Position numbers and translations under genes: made by a program. Shown here one piece after another: positions 42,810-50,999 of a stretch of 64,000 nucleotides of DNA (its first letter is position 1; each line of letters begins with the position of its first letter). Source of the DNA: Novosphingobium sp. UBA6272 (GTDB lineage: Bacteria; Pseudomonadota; Alphaproteobacteria; Sphingomonadales; Sphingomonadaceae); the NCBI RefSeq assembly GCF_002440635.1, contig NZ_DJUW01000014.1:49212-113211 (forward strand), given 5' to 3'. The notes beneath the pieces are model-generated. The model was not told the origin of the DNA. It saw only the letters and a program-made list of their open reading frames with translations, and ran no database searches.

Positions 42810-43547
42810 TTAGCCCCGCGATCCAAAGCCGCCATGCGGCCGCGGCGGATAACGCAAGGCCCCGGTCGGATCGGACAGACGCCCCTTGTCGAGCCGCATG
42901 ATCAGCGATTCCGGCACCTTCTTGAGCAGGTGGACATCGTGGGTAGCGACCACCACGGTCGTCCCCATCCGGTTGAGCGCTTCGAACAGGCGCAGCAGCT
43001 TGATCGCCATATCGGGATCGACGTTGCCGGTCGGTTCGTCGGCAATCAGCATCTCCGGCCGGCCGATCACCGCCCGGGCAATCGCCACGCGCTGCTGCTC
43101 ACCACCCGAAAGCTGGGCCGGGAGCGCATGCATCCGCTCGCCCAGACGGACCCATTCGAGCATGTCGGCAACCGGCTTGACCAGGTCCTTCTCCGCCACC
43201 CCAGCCACCCGCAACGGCAGGGCGACATTATCGAACGCCGAGAGGTGCGGGACCAGCCGGAACTCCTGAAACACCACCCCCAGGCGGCGGCGCAAGGTCG
43301 GCAGGCGTTCGCGCGGGAGGGTGATCGCATCGGTCCCGAACATCCGGATCATTCCGCGTGACGGACGCTGGGCCAGGTACAGCAGCTTGAGCAGCGAGGT
43401 CTTGCCCGCCCCGCTCGCCCCGGTCAGGAAATAGAAACTGCCGGGGAACAGGGTGAAGGAAACGTCGCTCAGCACCTCGCGATCGGTGCCGTAACGCAGC
43501 CCGACGTTGTCGAAATGGACGATTTCCCCGTCGGTGCTGTTGGTCAT
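42810..43547 (-). CDS. ftsE: Cell division ATP-binding protein FtsE
   Basis: ABC-type ATPase of FtsEX. 245 residues from the ATG at 43547. Walker A TGASGAGKTSLL, FQEFRLVPHLSAFDNVALPL, ABC signature LSGGEQQRVAIARA, Walker B MLIADEPTG, and the switch histidine in VVVATHDVHL. First gene of an apparent minus-strand run ftsE-ftsX-ydcF-like-plsC-Nramp. The longer open frame upstream is not supported. Confidence 0.95.
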   Translation of the reverse strand: MTNSTDGEIVHFDNVGLRYGTDREVLSDVSFTLFPGSFYFLTGASGAGKTSLLKLLYLAQRPSRGMIRMFGTDAITLPRERLPTLRRRLGVVFQEFRLVPHLSAFDNVALPLRVAGVAEKDLVKPVADMLEWVRLGERMHALPAQLSGGEQQRVAIARAVIGRPEMLIADEPTGNVDPDMAIKLLRLFEALNRMGTTVVVATHDVHLLKKVPESLIMRLDKGRLSDPTGALRYPPRPHGGFGSRG

Positions 43548-43686
43548 GAGATTTGGGGTTGTCCGGTGGGTGGCTGGGCTTGGCCGGGCTATAGCGGCCA
43601 ATCCATGTGGAAAAAAGGGAATAGGCGCGCATCTGTCCCCAGGCAATGCTTGCCGGATGGCACCCGGCCATGTTTAACGCGGTACC

Positions 43687-44544
43687 ATGATCATCGCCTG
43701 TCCCGCCTGCAATACGCGTTACGTCGTTCCCGACACGGCGATCGGCGTGGACGGTCGCACAGTACGCTGCGCCAAGTGCCGCCATTCGTGGTTTCAGGAC
43801 GGCCCGGTGCTCGATCTGGCAGATCCTGCACCGCCGGAACCGGTTGCGACACCGCCGCCCCCTGCCCCCGAACCCGCCCCGGTGGAACAACCGCAGGTCA
43901 GCGTGCCGCCCGCACCGGAGCCGGAGCCCGAAGCGGCTGCATCCGCTTCCGTTGATCCCGGGTTCGACGAGCCTGCTTCTCCGCCCCCGCCGCTTGGCGG
44001 GTTTGGAGATGATGTCGTCGCCCCGCCCCCGACCATCGCGAGCCCGGCGGCCGGCAGCTATTACGACGACGATCAGACCTCGCAGTTCGATTATGAGCCG
44101 CCCTTCCGCCCGCGCCGCAATCCTGCGCGTATGTGGACGATCGCGGCCAGCCTGTTCGCGGTGGTCGCGCTCGGCGCGGTCGGGGCGGCGGCCTGGTACG
44201 GCCTGCCGAGCTGGATGCCGTTCGCCCAGCCGATGTTCGCCGAAGAGCAACCCGGACTTCGGCTCGACTTCCCGGAAAAACGCCAGGGCCAGCGCCAATT
44301 GCCCGACCAGAGCTGGTTCTTCGAAGCAAATGGAACGGTCACCAACATCTCGCAGACTTCGCGCTCGGTCCCGCCAATCCTGGTGGTGCTGCGCGACGCG
44401 CGCGGACGGGTGGTGTACAATTCCGTGATCCAACCGCCGAAACGGGTGCTGGCTCCGGGAGAAAGCGTGTCAATAAACGAAGCGCTGGTTCCAGTGCCCA
44501 AGGCAGCGGTCAAGGCCGAATACGGCTGGAAGCCGGGCAGCTGA
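43687..44544 (+). CDS. Zinc-ribbon (MJ0042-type) membrane protein with DUF3426-like domain
   Basis: 285 residues. The N-terminus is a four-cysteine zinc ribbon (IIACPACNTRYVVPDTAIGV, then RCAKCRHSW) of the MJ0042 type. A long proline/glutamate-rich linker follows, then one membrane helix (TIAASLFAVVALGAVGAAAW) and a C-terminal domain (FEANGTVTNISQTSRSVPPI; VLAPGESVSIN) like DUF3426. Such proteins are common next to ftsE in alphaproteobacteria; the function is unknown. Divergent from ftsE. Confidence 0.88.
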   Translation: MIIACPACNTRYVVPDTAIGVDGRTVRCAKCRHSWFQDGPVLDLADPAPPEPVATPPPPAPEPAPVEQPQVSVPPAPEPEPEAAASASVDPGFDEPASPPPPLGGFGDDVVAPPPTIASPAAGSYYDDDQTSQFDYEPPFRPRRNPARMWTIAASLFAVVALGAVGAAAWYGLPSWMPFAQPMFAEEQPGLRLDFPEKRQGQRQLPDQSWFFEANGTVTNISQTSRSVPPILVVLRDARGRVVYNSVIQPPKRVLAPGESVSINEALVPVPKAAVKAEYGWKPGS

Positions 44545-44547
44545 CCA

Positions 44548-44760
44548 CTATTCGAATTCGACCGAGAAGTGCCCTGAACCGCGATTGCGGACCTGCCGCC
44601 GTGTGCGGCCCTCGCCCGCTACGGGGCTCGAAGTTTCGGCCCGCACAATCTCGGCCGTGGCCCGCCCACTGACCTGAATGCCGCGCGCCGGCGCATCGGC
44701 CACCGGCACGGCAGCGATAGGTGTCGCGGCTGCAAGGATCAGGGCGAATGGGCCAATCAT
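44548..44760 (-). CDS. Small exported hypothetical protein
   Basis: 70 residues with a plausible signal peptide (MIGPFALILAAATPIAAVPV). The rest is short and basic (RRQVRNRGSGHFSVEFE). No ribosome-binding site of quality precedes the ATG and no family is recognised, so the call rests on the leader and on codon character. Convergent with the zinc-ribbon gene, three bases away. Confidence 0.5.
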   Translation of the reverse strand: MIGPFALILAAATPIAAVPVADAPARGIQVSGRATAEIVRAETSSPVAGEGRTRRQVRNRGSGHFSVEFE

Positions 44761-44935
44761 CGCGAATGGTGAACGCCGGATTCACCAAACCCGCAACCGC
44801 CGGTTCTGCGGCGTCCCCCACAGGGACAAGCGCCCGGCAAAACTTAACCCGCTTTCCCCGCTTGCAGCCCCCCGCCCCCTTTGCTAAGGGCGCGCTCCTA
44901 CCCCCCCGGAGCGGCCTTTCCGCTTCGATGATTTA

Positions 44936-45022
44936 GCGGTCGTGGCGGAACTGGTAGACGCGCAACGTTGAGGTCGTTGTGGGCGAAAGCCCGTGGAAGT
45001 TCGAGTCTTCTCGACCGCACCA
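44936..45022 (+). tRNA. tRNA-Leu (anticodon GAG), CCA encoded
   Basis: Acceptor arms GCGGTCG and CGACCGC pair perfectly, with a discriminator A and CCA at the end. The D-arm is of the GGCGGAACTGGTAGACGC type, the anticodon stem-loop CAACG TTGAGGT CGTTG reads GAG, and a long variable arm of class II tRNA and the T-arm GTTCGAGTC are present. Confidence 0.97.
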
Positions 45023-45065
45023 ATCAGTCAGGCAATGAACGGCTTCCCGCCCTTGGTGTGCTGGA

Positions 45066-46796
45066 TCAAGCGGCCATTGCCGCATCCTGCCGTCGCACCA
45101 GCCGGCCCGGCAGAGCGCCGGTGTGGGCGCCGTCGCGGTAAGTCACCTGGCCCGAAACGATCGTAGCGGTGAACCCCTCAGCCCTCTGGTGCATGCGCTT
45201 GCCCCCGGCCGGCAGATCGTATTCGATCGTCGGCACGTGAAGCGTCAGGCCCTCGAGGTCGATCACGTTGAGATCGGCCTTCATCCCCACCGCCACGCGC
45301 CCGCGATCGGCAAAGCCAACCAGCGCGGCGGCGCGGCCGGTCAGTTCGGCAATGGCATCGGCAAGGTCGATCGCCTCGTCGGGCGCGGCATCGCGGACCC
45401 AGCGCTGCAGGTAATAGGTCGGGAAACTGGCATCGCAGATCAACCCGTAGTGCGCCCCGCCGTCGGCCAGGGCCATCAGCGTATGGGGGCTGCCCAGCAT
45501 CTCGCGCACCGCTTTCAGGTTACCCTCGGCATAGTTCGCCGCCGGCAGATAGAACACCGCCCGACCTTCATCGGCGAGCAGCGCGTCGTAAGCGAACTCC
45601 TCGAGCGAAAGGCCCGCCGCCGCCGCCCGCGCCTCGACCCGATCTTCGCGGCTCGGCTCGTAATCAGGCCGTTCGCCCCACGGGCAAGTCGCCCGGAATG
45701 CAGCGATCAGCATCAGCGTGGTCGGGTTGCTGTCTTCTGGTTGCTCAGCCAGCAACCTGGCCTTGAAATCAGGATCGCGCATGATCGCGACCCGCTCGCC
45801 CAGCGGCAGATGCGCGATCGGCTTGTAGCTGGGGTGGCTGGAGAACAGGTGCAGCGAGAGGTTGAGCCCAAAGAACATGCCGACCGGACGCGGCGCGACC
45901 TGACCCGTCATCTTGAGGCCATCGGCGGCCGCCCGGTCCAGCTCGGCGAGGTGATAGCGCCAGCCCTCGCCCGCCTGCCCCGGCACCTCAAGCAAGGTGA
46001 ACGAGATCGGCCGCCCCGATTGCTCGGCAATCTGGCGCAGGATCGGGAACTCGACTTCGGCCGGTTCGGCTGGCGCGGGGATAATCTGGAACACCCCGGC
46101 CCCGGCATCGTCCAGGCCGCCGGCCAGCGCGCAGAGCTCGTCGACATCGGAGAACAGGCTGGGGGCAAGGTCTCCGGCGCGGGTGCGGTGCATCACGTTG
46201 CGCGAGGTGGTCACGCCAAAGCCGCCCGCCCTGATGCCTTCGGCCACCAGCGCGCGCATCGCCGCCAGGTCCTCGGCGGTCGGCGGTTCCTTGCGCGCCG
46301 CACGCTCGCCCATCACATAGACCCGCAGCGCCGAATGCGGGATCTGCGCGGCAATATCGATATCGAGCCGGCGCTGCGCGAGCGCGTCGAGATATTCGGG
46401 AAAGGTCTCCCAGTTCCATGGCAGGCCTTCGACCATCACCACTTCGGGAATGTCCTCGATCCCCTCCATCAGCTTGACCAGGGTATCGCGCTCGGCTGGA
46501 CGGCAGGGCGCAAAGCCGACCCCGCAATTGCCCATCACCACCGTAGTGACCCCGTGCCCCGACGAGGGCGCCAGCCGGCTCTCCCAGGTCACCTGCCCGT
46601 CGAAATGGGTGTGAACATCGACAAATCCGGGCGTGACGATCTTGCCGGCCGCATCGATCACTTCGTCGGCTTCGCCATCGACAACGCCCACCGCAGCAAT
46701 CCGCCCGTCCCTCACCGCGACATCGCCGACCAGCGGCGGTGCCCCGGTCCCGTCGTGGATCGTCCCGCCCCGGATGATCAGGTCATACTGCGCCAT
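45066..46796 (-). CDS. N-acyl-D-amino-acid deacylase family amidohydrolase
   Basis: 576 residues. The D-aminoacylase pattern is clear: FVDVHTHFDGQVTW with the two zinc-binding histidines, MGNCGVGFAPCRP with the metal-ligand cysteine, HSALRVYVMG, then LADGGAHYGLICD with the catalytic aspartate context, and an ending MHQRAEGFTATIVSGQVTYR. Acts on N-acyl-D-amino acids or related amides; the exact substrate is open. Starts with RGGTIHDGTG and has no signal peptide, so it is cytoplasmic. It stands alone between two tRNA-Leu genes. Confidence 0.93.
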   Translation of the reverse strand: MAQYDLIIRGGTIHDGTGAPPLVGDVAVRDGRIAAVGVVDGEADEVIDAAGKIVTPGFVDVHTHFDGQVTWESRLAPSSGHGVTTVVMGNCGVGFAPCRPAERDTLVKLMEGIEDIPEVVMVEGLPWNWETFPEYLDALAQRRLDIDIAAQIPHSALRVYVMGERAARKEPPTAEDLAAMRALVAEGIRAGGFGVTTSRNVMHRTRAGDLAPSLFSDVDELCALAGGLDDAGAGVFQIIPAPAEPAEVEFPILRQIAEQSGRPISFTLLEVPGQAGEGWRYHLAELDRAAADGLKMTGQVAPRPVGMFFGLNLSLHLFSSHPSYKPIAHLPLGERVAIMRDPDFKARLLAEQPEDSNPTTLMLIAAFRATCPWGERPDYEPSREDRVEARAAAAGLSLEEFAYDALLADEGRAVFYLPAANYAEGNLKAVREMLGSPHTLMALADGGAHYGLICDASFPTYYLQRWVRDAAPDEAIDLADAIAELTGRAAALVGFADRGRVAVGMKADLNVIDLEGLTLHVPTIEYDLPAGGKRMHQRAEGFTATIVSGQVTYRDGAHTGALPGRLVRRQDAAMAA

Positions 46797-47000
46797 CGCC
46801 GCTTCCTCTCGTGCGTGCTGGACTCGGTTTCGGTCCCATTATGCAATTGGTTTCAGAGCAGGCCGCCCCCGGCAAGCCATTTTCGCCGGGCCAGCGCGAT
46901 TATCTTCATCCGCGCCCGAAACAGGCGTTGACAAGCCCCGCACCCCCCCGCTAGTGGCGCCCTCCTACCCGGCAGCGGCGCTTCGGCCTGACTGCCCCGT

Positions 47001-47087
47001 GCCCAGATGGCGGAATTGGTAGACGCACCAGCTTCAGGTGCTGGCGCTCGCAAGGGCGTGGAGGTTCGAGTCCTCTTCTGGGCACCA
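47001..47087 (+). tRNA. tRNA-Leu (anticodon CAG), CCA encoded; integration target
   Basis: Acceptor arms GCCCAGA and TCTGGGC pair, followed by ACCA. The anticodon stem-loop CCAGC TTCAGGT GCTGG reads CAG. The variable arm is long, as in leucine tRNAs, and the T-arm is GTTCGAGTC. An integrase begins 175 bases after the 3' end. Confidence 0.97.
47060..47087 (+). other. Probable attachment site (attL) in the tRNA-Leu 3' end
   Basis: Integrases of this family usually recombine within the T-arm to CCA end of a tRNA gene. The mobile genes start immediately beyond it on the plus side while native genes lie to the left. A second copy of the tRNA 3' end, marking attR, is not found in the window. Confidence 0.5.
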
Positions 47088-47198
47088 TTTGTTCTCATCG
47101 CAGCGTTGCGAGGGGTTGCAAAAACGGCAGAAATCTGCCAATTTCCGCCTTCCAGCCGTAATTGGCGTTCCGCTTTGTTCCACTGAGTTTCACCCGGT

Positions 47199-47261
47199 CT
47201 GGGGGCTCCGTTGGGCACTGAGGCCCCCAAATATGGCTCGGCGAGAGTGCGGAGCCCCCAG
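47199..47261 (+). promoter_or_regulatory. Inverted repeat masking the integrase ribosome-binding site
   Basis: CTGGGGGCTCCG (47199-47210) is exactly mirrored by CGGAGCCCCCAG (47250-47261). The right arm contains the GGAG of the integrase and ends one base before its ATG. A third segment, GGCCCCCAA-like at 47222-47229, can also pair with the left arm, giving two mutually exclusive hairpins. Confidence 0.6.
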
Positions 47262-48452
47262 ATGAGCCTTAACGTACAGGAAATTAAGGGTTTTCTTCCC
47301 GAATCCAAACCCTACAAGCGATACGATTCCGGGGGGCTCTACCTGCTGGTCAAGCCAAACGGTTCAAAACTCTGGCAATTCAAGTATCGATTCGGCGGAA
47401 TCGAAAAGAAGATGCCATTCGGCGCGTTCCCGGAAATAGGCTTGGCCGAAGCTCGGAAGCGGCGCGACCGCGCGCGCATCTCGGTCGCCGACGGCATTGA
47501 TCCCATGCGCGAGCGCAAGCGCGAGAAGGCAAAGATCAGGCTTGGTGCCGAAAACACCTTCGCTGTCGTCGCGAGCTCCTACATTGAACACAAGATGGTC
47601 GGAGAGGATCGCGCGGAGGCAACTCTCAAAAAGGCGCGATGGTTTCTGGAACTGCTGTCGCCCGCTATCGGCAACATGCCTCTCGATGACCTTGATCCGC
47701 AGATGATGCTGGCGGCGCTCAAGAAGCTCGAAGCGCGGGGCAATCTTGAGACGGCGAAGAAGTGCCGATCCTTCTCCAGCCGGGTGTTCCGATATGGCGC
47801 GGCTCTGGGTCTTTGCAAAAGTGACCCGACCGCTATCCTTCAGGGTGCACTGATCACACCAAAGGCGCGGCATTATGCCGCCATCCTCGAACCGGAGAAG
47901 CTGGGCCAGTTGCTCCGGGCAATCGACGACTTTGACTGCTACCCGGTCACCAAGCTCGCTCTGAAGATCGCCCCGCATATCTTCGTGCGACCCGGCGAGC
48001 TGCGTCACGGCGACTGGAGCGAACTGGACTGGGATAAGGCCATCTGGACGATCCCGGCAGGCAAAATGAAAGCACGCCGCACACACGCAGTCCCCTTGTC
48101 CCGGCAGGTGCTCGAACTGTTCCGGGAACTGCAATCGGTCACGATCGGCACCGGCTACATGTTCCCCGCGTTTCACACCTGGAAACGCCCGATGAGCGAA
48201 AACACCATCAACGCATCGTTTCGGCGCATGGGCTTCTCCAAGGATGAGATGACGGCGCACGGCTTTCGCTCAACAGCGTCAACCCTGCTCAACGAAAGCG
48301 GCCTGTGGCATCCCGACGCAATCGAACGGGCTCTTGCTCACGGCGACAGCAACGCAATCCGGGGCACTTACAATCGCGGCCAATACTGGGACGAGCGTGT
48401 CAGGATGGCTCAGTGGTGGAGCGACTATCTTGATGGGTTGCGGGCAGGCTGA
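47262..48452 (+). CDS. Tyrosine-type integrase (tRNA-targeting, DUF4102 N-terminus)
   Basis: Site-specific recombinase of the mobile element, 396 residues. The start at 47262 follows GGAG and gives the arm-binding N-terminus (SLNVQEIKGFLPESKPYKRY; GGLYLLVKPNGSKLWQFKYR). The catalytic residues are visible: arginine in HIFVRPGELRHGDW, histidine and arginine in AHGFRSTASTLLN, a second histidine in ERALAHGDSNAIRG and the tyrosine in TYNRGQYW. It lies immediately beside tRNA-Leu(CAG) in the same orientation, the standard layout of an integrated genomic island. Confidence 0.96.
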   Translation: MSLNVQEIKGFLPESKPYKRYDSGGLYLLVKPNGSKLWQFKYRFGGIEKKMPFGAFPEIGLAEARKRRDRARISVADGIDPMRERKREKAKIRLGAENTFAVVASSYIEHKMVGEDRAEATLKKARWFLELLSPAIGNMPLDDLDPQMMLAALKKLEARGNLETAKKCRSFSSRVFRYGAALGLCKSDPTAILQGALITPKARHYAAILEPEKLGQLLRAIDDFDCYPVTKLALKIAPHIFVRPGELRHGDWSELDWDKAIWTIPAGKMKARRTHAVPLSRQVLELFRELQSVTIGTGYMFPAFHTWKRPMSENTINASFRRMGFSKDEMTAHGFRSTASTLLNESGLWHPDAIERALAHGDSNAIRGTYNRGQYWDERVRMAQWWSDYLDGLRAG

Positions 48453-48630
48453 TCGGAGGAAGCGGCTTGTTCGGACTCCGGCGGCTCTCGCGCTATTCGC
48501 AGATGGTGATAATGCTCCCGAACGGTGGCAAATCTCACTGCTCAGCGGGCGAAGAAGTATTTCGCGCCTGTTCGGGATCATTTCTTGACTTCTTGAGTGT
48601 GAAATGTCACTTTGCTCCCGAAAGGGATCA

Positions 48631-49146
48631 ATGATGAAACCGGTGACCGATAGTCAGCGCCTCTTGAAAGCGCTCAACGAACAGGATCAGGCATTTCGCA
48701 AGCTCGCCACGAATCCGGCCTTCGATTCCGTCAACAAAATCAATCGTGCGATAAATGACCTAATGGAGGGACCGGGCGCCACGGCACGAAAACTCTCCGA
48801 ACAGCTACGCACCCCACAGTATCAGCGGGCGATCGATATCGCTCGGCAGTTGTCGGAGGCTTCCTCCGGCATTTCCGTTCCGAAGTTGCCCGCGCCGCGA
48901 ATTGAAACGCCGCATGCTCCCCCTCCTGGCGAACGTGTGCGATCGGTTGCCGAACTGGGGGCGCTGGTCCGCCGCGCGCGCAAGGCTATGAAGATGAACC
49001 AGTCTGAATTTGCCGCTCATGCAGGCGTCGGACGAAGGTTCGTTTCCGAACTCGAAGGCGGGAAAGCCAGCCTTGAATTCGACCGTGTGATGGCCTGTGC
49101 CCAGGCTGCCGGCATCGATTTCAACGCCAGATTGCGCAACCGCTGA
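48631..49146 (+). CDS. hipB: HipB-like antitoxin with long N-terminal extension
   Basis: 171 residues. The C-terminal third is a HipB/Xre-type helix-turn-helix (LGALVRRARKAMKMNQSEFA, then RFVSELEGGKASLEF), which binds the operator and neutralises HipA. The first 100 residues are an unusual helical/proline extension (HipB proteins are often about 90 residues). AAAGGG precedes two consecutive ATGs; either could start. The stop overlaps the hipA ATG. TGCTCCCGAA occurs twice upstream (48513-48522 and 48613-48622), a possible operator. Confidence 0.88.
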   Translation: MMKPVTDSQRLLKALNEQDQAFRKLATNPAFDSVNKINRAINDLMEGPGATARKLSEQLRTPQYQRAIDIARQLSEASSGISVPKLPAPRIETPHAPPPGERVRSVAELGALVRRARKAMKMNQSEFAAHAGVGRRFVSELEGGKASLEFDRVMACAQAAGIDFNARLRNR

Positions 49147-50474
49147 TGCTCATCCTGCAAGTCTGGCTTGAAGCATCGATGGAGCCAGTCGGCTACCTTA
49201 TTAAAGGTGACGACGGTGATCTGTCCTTCACTTACAATTCCCAATGGCTGGCGGATCCGAACAGTCACGCATTATCGCTCTCATTGCCATTGGGCGAAGA
49301 GCCCTTTGGTGACGTTCCAGTCCGCGCGTGGTTCGGAAATTTGCTCCACGAAAACGACCAGCTCGAAACGACCATGGCGCGCTATGGAATCGAACGCAGC
49401 GACATCGCTGGGCTGCTGGAACATCTGGGGGCGGACTGCCCAGGCGCTGTCAGCGTGCTCGGTCTTGACCGGCCACCGGTGAAACGTCCTGGGACATTGA
49501 GCGAAGACTATGATCCGCTCGACGAGGGCACGTTGCGGGACATCGTCGAGCGCCTCGCCACAGGCAAGCCCCTACCCGATGGGATGCGCGACCCCTCGCC
49601 AGTTGCAGGTGTTCGCCGGAAGGTATCGCTCGCAGCCTTGCCGGACGGACGCTTCGCGCTTCCCAAGCATAGGACGGGCGCGCCCACGACCCACATTCTG
49701 AAGCTGCCGGATCGCCAGACCCCTAAGGAAGCGCGTGACGAAGCCTTCCTGACCGATCTGGCGGCAAAGTGCGGTTTCTCAGTCGGCACATGTGTGGCCG
49801 ACCAGATTAGCGAACATGAAATCCTGCTCATTAACCGGTTCGATCGGTCGATAGATGGCGACAAGGTTTATCGCTTGCATGTCGAAGACTTTGCCCAGGC
49901 AAGCGGCCTTCCATCCGATCTCAAGTATGAGCGGCGTGGAGAGGCGGGACGCCGGTTCGATGCGACGACAATCGGAAAAATACTCGCCGCAACGGACCAG
50001 CCTGCTCTCGCTCGCAACATATTCATGAGAATGACGCTGTTTAATCTGCTTCTCGGTAACAACGACAACCATGCCAAGAACAACGGTCTGATCCTGGCCT
50101 CCGGCGGCTCGGTGCAACTCGCTCCGTTCTATGACCTTACGCCGGTGCTGACAGGCGGCGACTATACCGACGAACTGGCATTCAACGTGGGCGCGGCCAA
50201 ACGCTTTGACGACATAACCTCGGACGATTTGATTGCGTTTTGCGCTGACATCGGAATTCCGGCAGCGGGTGCGAAGTCCTTGCTGAGGACGGCTGCGGGC
50301 GAACTGATCGATCAGCTTGAGGAGCTTTCGGCAAGTTTTCCTCGCGAGATGTCGGCACTGGACCGCTTGTTCGGACATACAGCATCACACTTCAACGACA
50401 TACTCGGCCTGGATCGCAACCTGCGCGAACGTGACGCCCATGTTACCGGCGGTGGAGGTTGGGCTCTCAGCTGA
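49146..50474 (+). CDS. hipA: HipA-like serine/threonine kinase toxin
   Basis: 442 residues. Kinase motifs: DPSPVAGVRRKVSLAAL (serine about 151, equivalent to the autophosphorylated loop of E. coli HipA), HILKLPD for ATP binding, LHVEDFAQ, the catalytic loop GNNDNHAKNNG (Asp about 307) and the DFG-like FYDLTPV (Asp about 330). In the family, HipA phosphorylates glutamyl-tRNA synthetase or similar and causes dormancy. It is co-translated with hipB as element cargo that may stabilise inheritance. All key residues are intact, so it looks active. Confidence 0.95.
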   Translation: MLILQVWLEASMEPVGYLIKGDDGDLSFTYNSQWLADPNSHALSLSLPLGEEPFGDVPVRAWFGNLLHENDQLETTMARYGIERSDIAGLLEHLGADCPGAVSVLGLDRPPVKRPGTLSEDYDPLDEGTLRDIVERLATGKPLPDGMRDPSPVAGVRRKVSLAALPDGRFALPKHRTGAPTTHILKLPDRQTPKEARDEAFLTDLAAKCGFSVGTCVADQISEHEILLINRFDRSIDGDKVYRLHVEDFAQASGLPSDLKYERRGEAGRRFDATTIGKILAATDQPALARNIFMRMTLFNLLLGNNDNHAKNNGLILASGGSVQLAPFYDLTPVLTGGDYTDELAFNVGAAKRFDDITSDDLIAFCADIGIPAAGAKSLLRTAAGELIDQLEELSASFPREMSALDRLFGHTASHFNDILGLDRNLRERDAHVTGGGGWALS

Positions 50475-50482
50475 ATCGAAAG

Positions 50483-50501
50483 CCGGGCGCTAAGCGCCCG
50501 G
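50483..50501 (+). terminator. Shared bidirectional terminator after hipA
   Basis: Perfect 8-bp stem CCGGGCGC/GCGCCCGG with a TAA loop, followed on the plus strand by TTCCTTCTTC. It overlaps the stop codon of the convergent small gene. Confidence 0.65.
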
Positions 50502-50714
50502 TTCCTTCTTCTCATCGTCGAGCGGCGTGCGCAGAACGATACGGCCATTGATCGGCACGACCTCGAGCTGCAAGGAAATGCCCTTGCGGTCGCGGTGGAA
50601 CCAGGCGGCACCGATTTTGGTCCAGAATGCCTTCTCGCCCCGGTTGGCTACATGCCAGGAAATGAAATCCGGGGCCTTTGCTTCGGCTGCCGGTGCGAAA
50701 TTGTTGCGGGCCAT
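50490..50714 (-). CDS. Small element-encoded hypothetical protein
   Basis: 74 residues from the ATG at 50714 with AGGA nine bases before it. Features: FISWHVANRGEKAFWTKIGA, then AWFHRDRKGISLQLEVVPIN. Proteins with this look are common in conjugative elements of sphingomonads, but I know no function. Convergent with hipA. The 285 bases upstream, to the restriction gene end, show no convincing gene. Confidence 0.7.
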   Translation of the reverse strand: MARNNFAPAAEAKAPDFISWHVANRGEKAFWTKIGAAWFHRDRKGISLQLEVVPINGRIVLRTPLDDEKKEPGA

Positions 50715-50999
50715 GGAACTGTCCTTTCGTGTCTGGTGGCGCGTTGCACCAAACCGAGAGGCCGCACGTCCAAGGTCAGCCGTCATGCCCAACACGGGTG
50801 AGCGCATGCGAACCGGCGCGGGCCGGGCATTGACGGCTGAACGCGTGCGGTCAGTGCCGGTGCTGAAACGAGGCGAGACATGAATGGAGCGGCAGTGGGT
50901 GCACGGTGCGGAAATCGACGAGGCCGCCGCATGAAATCCCCATGCGAATGCAAACTCGCACAGCAGGGCACGGCCAATGGCGGGCGTTTGACGGCCGAC

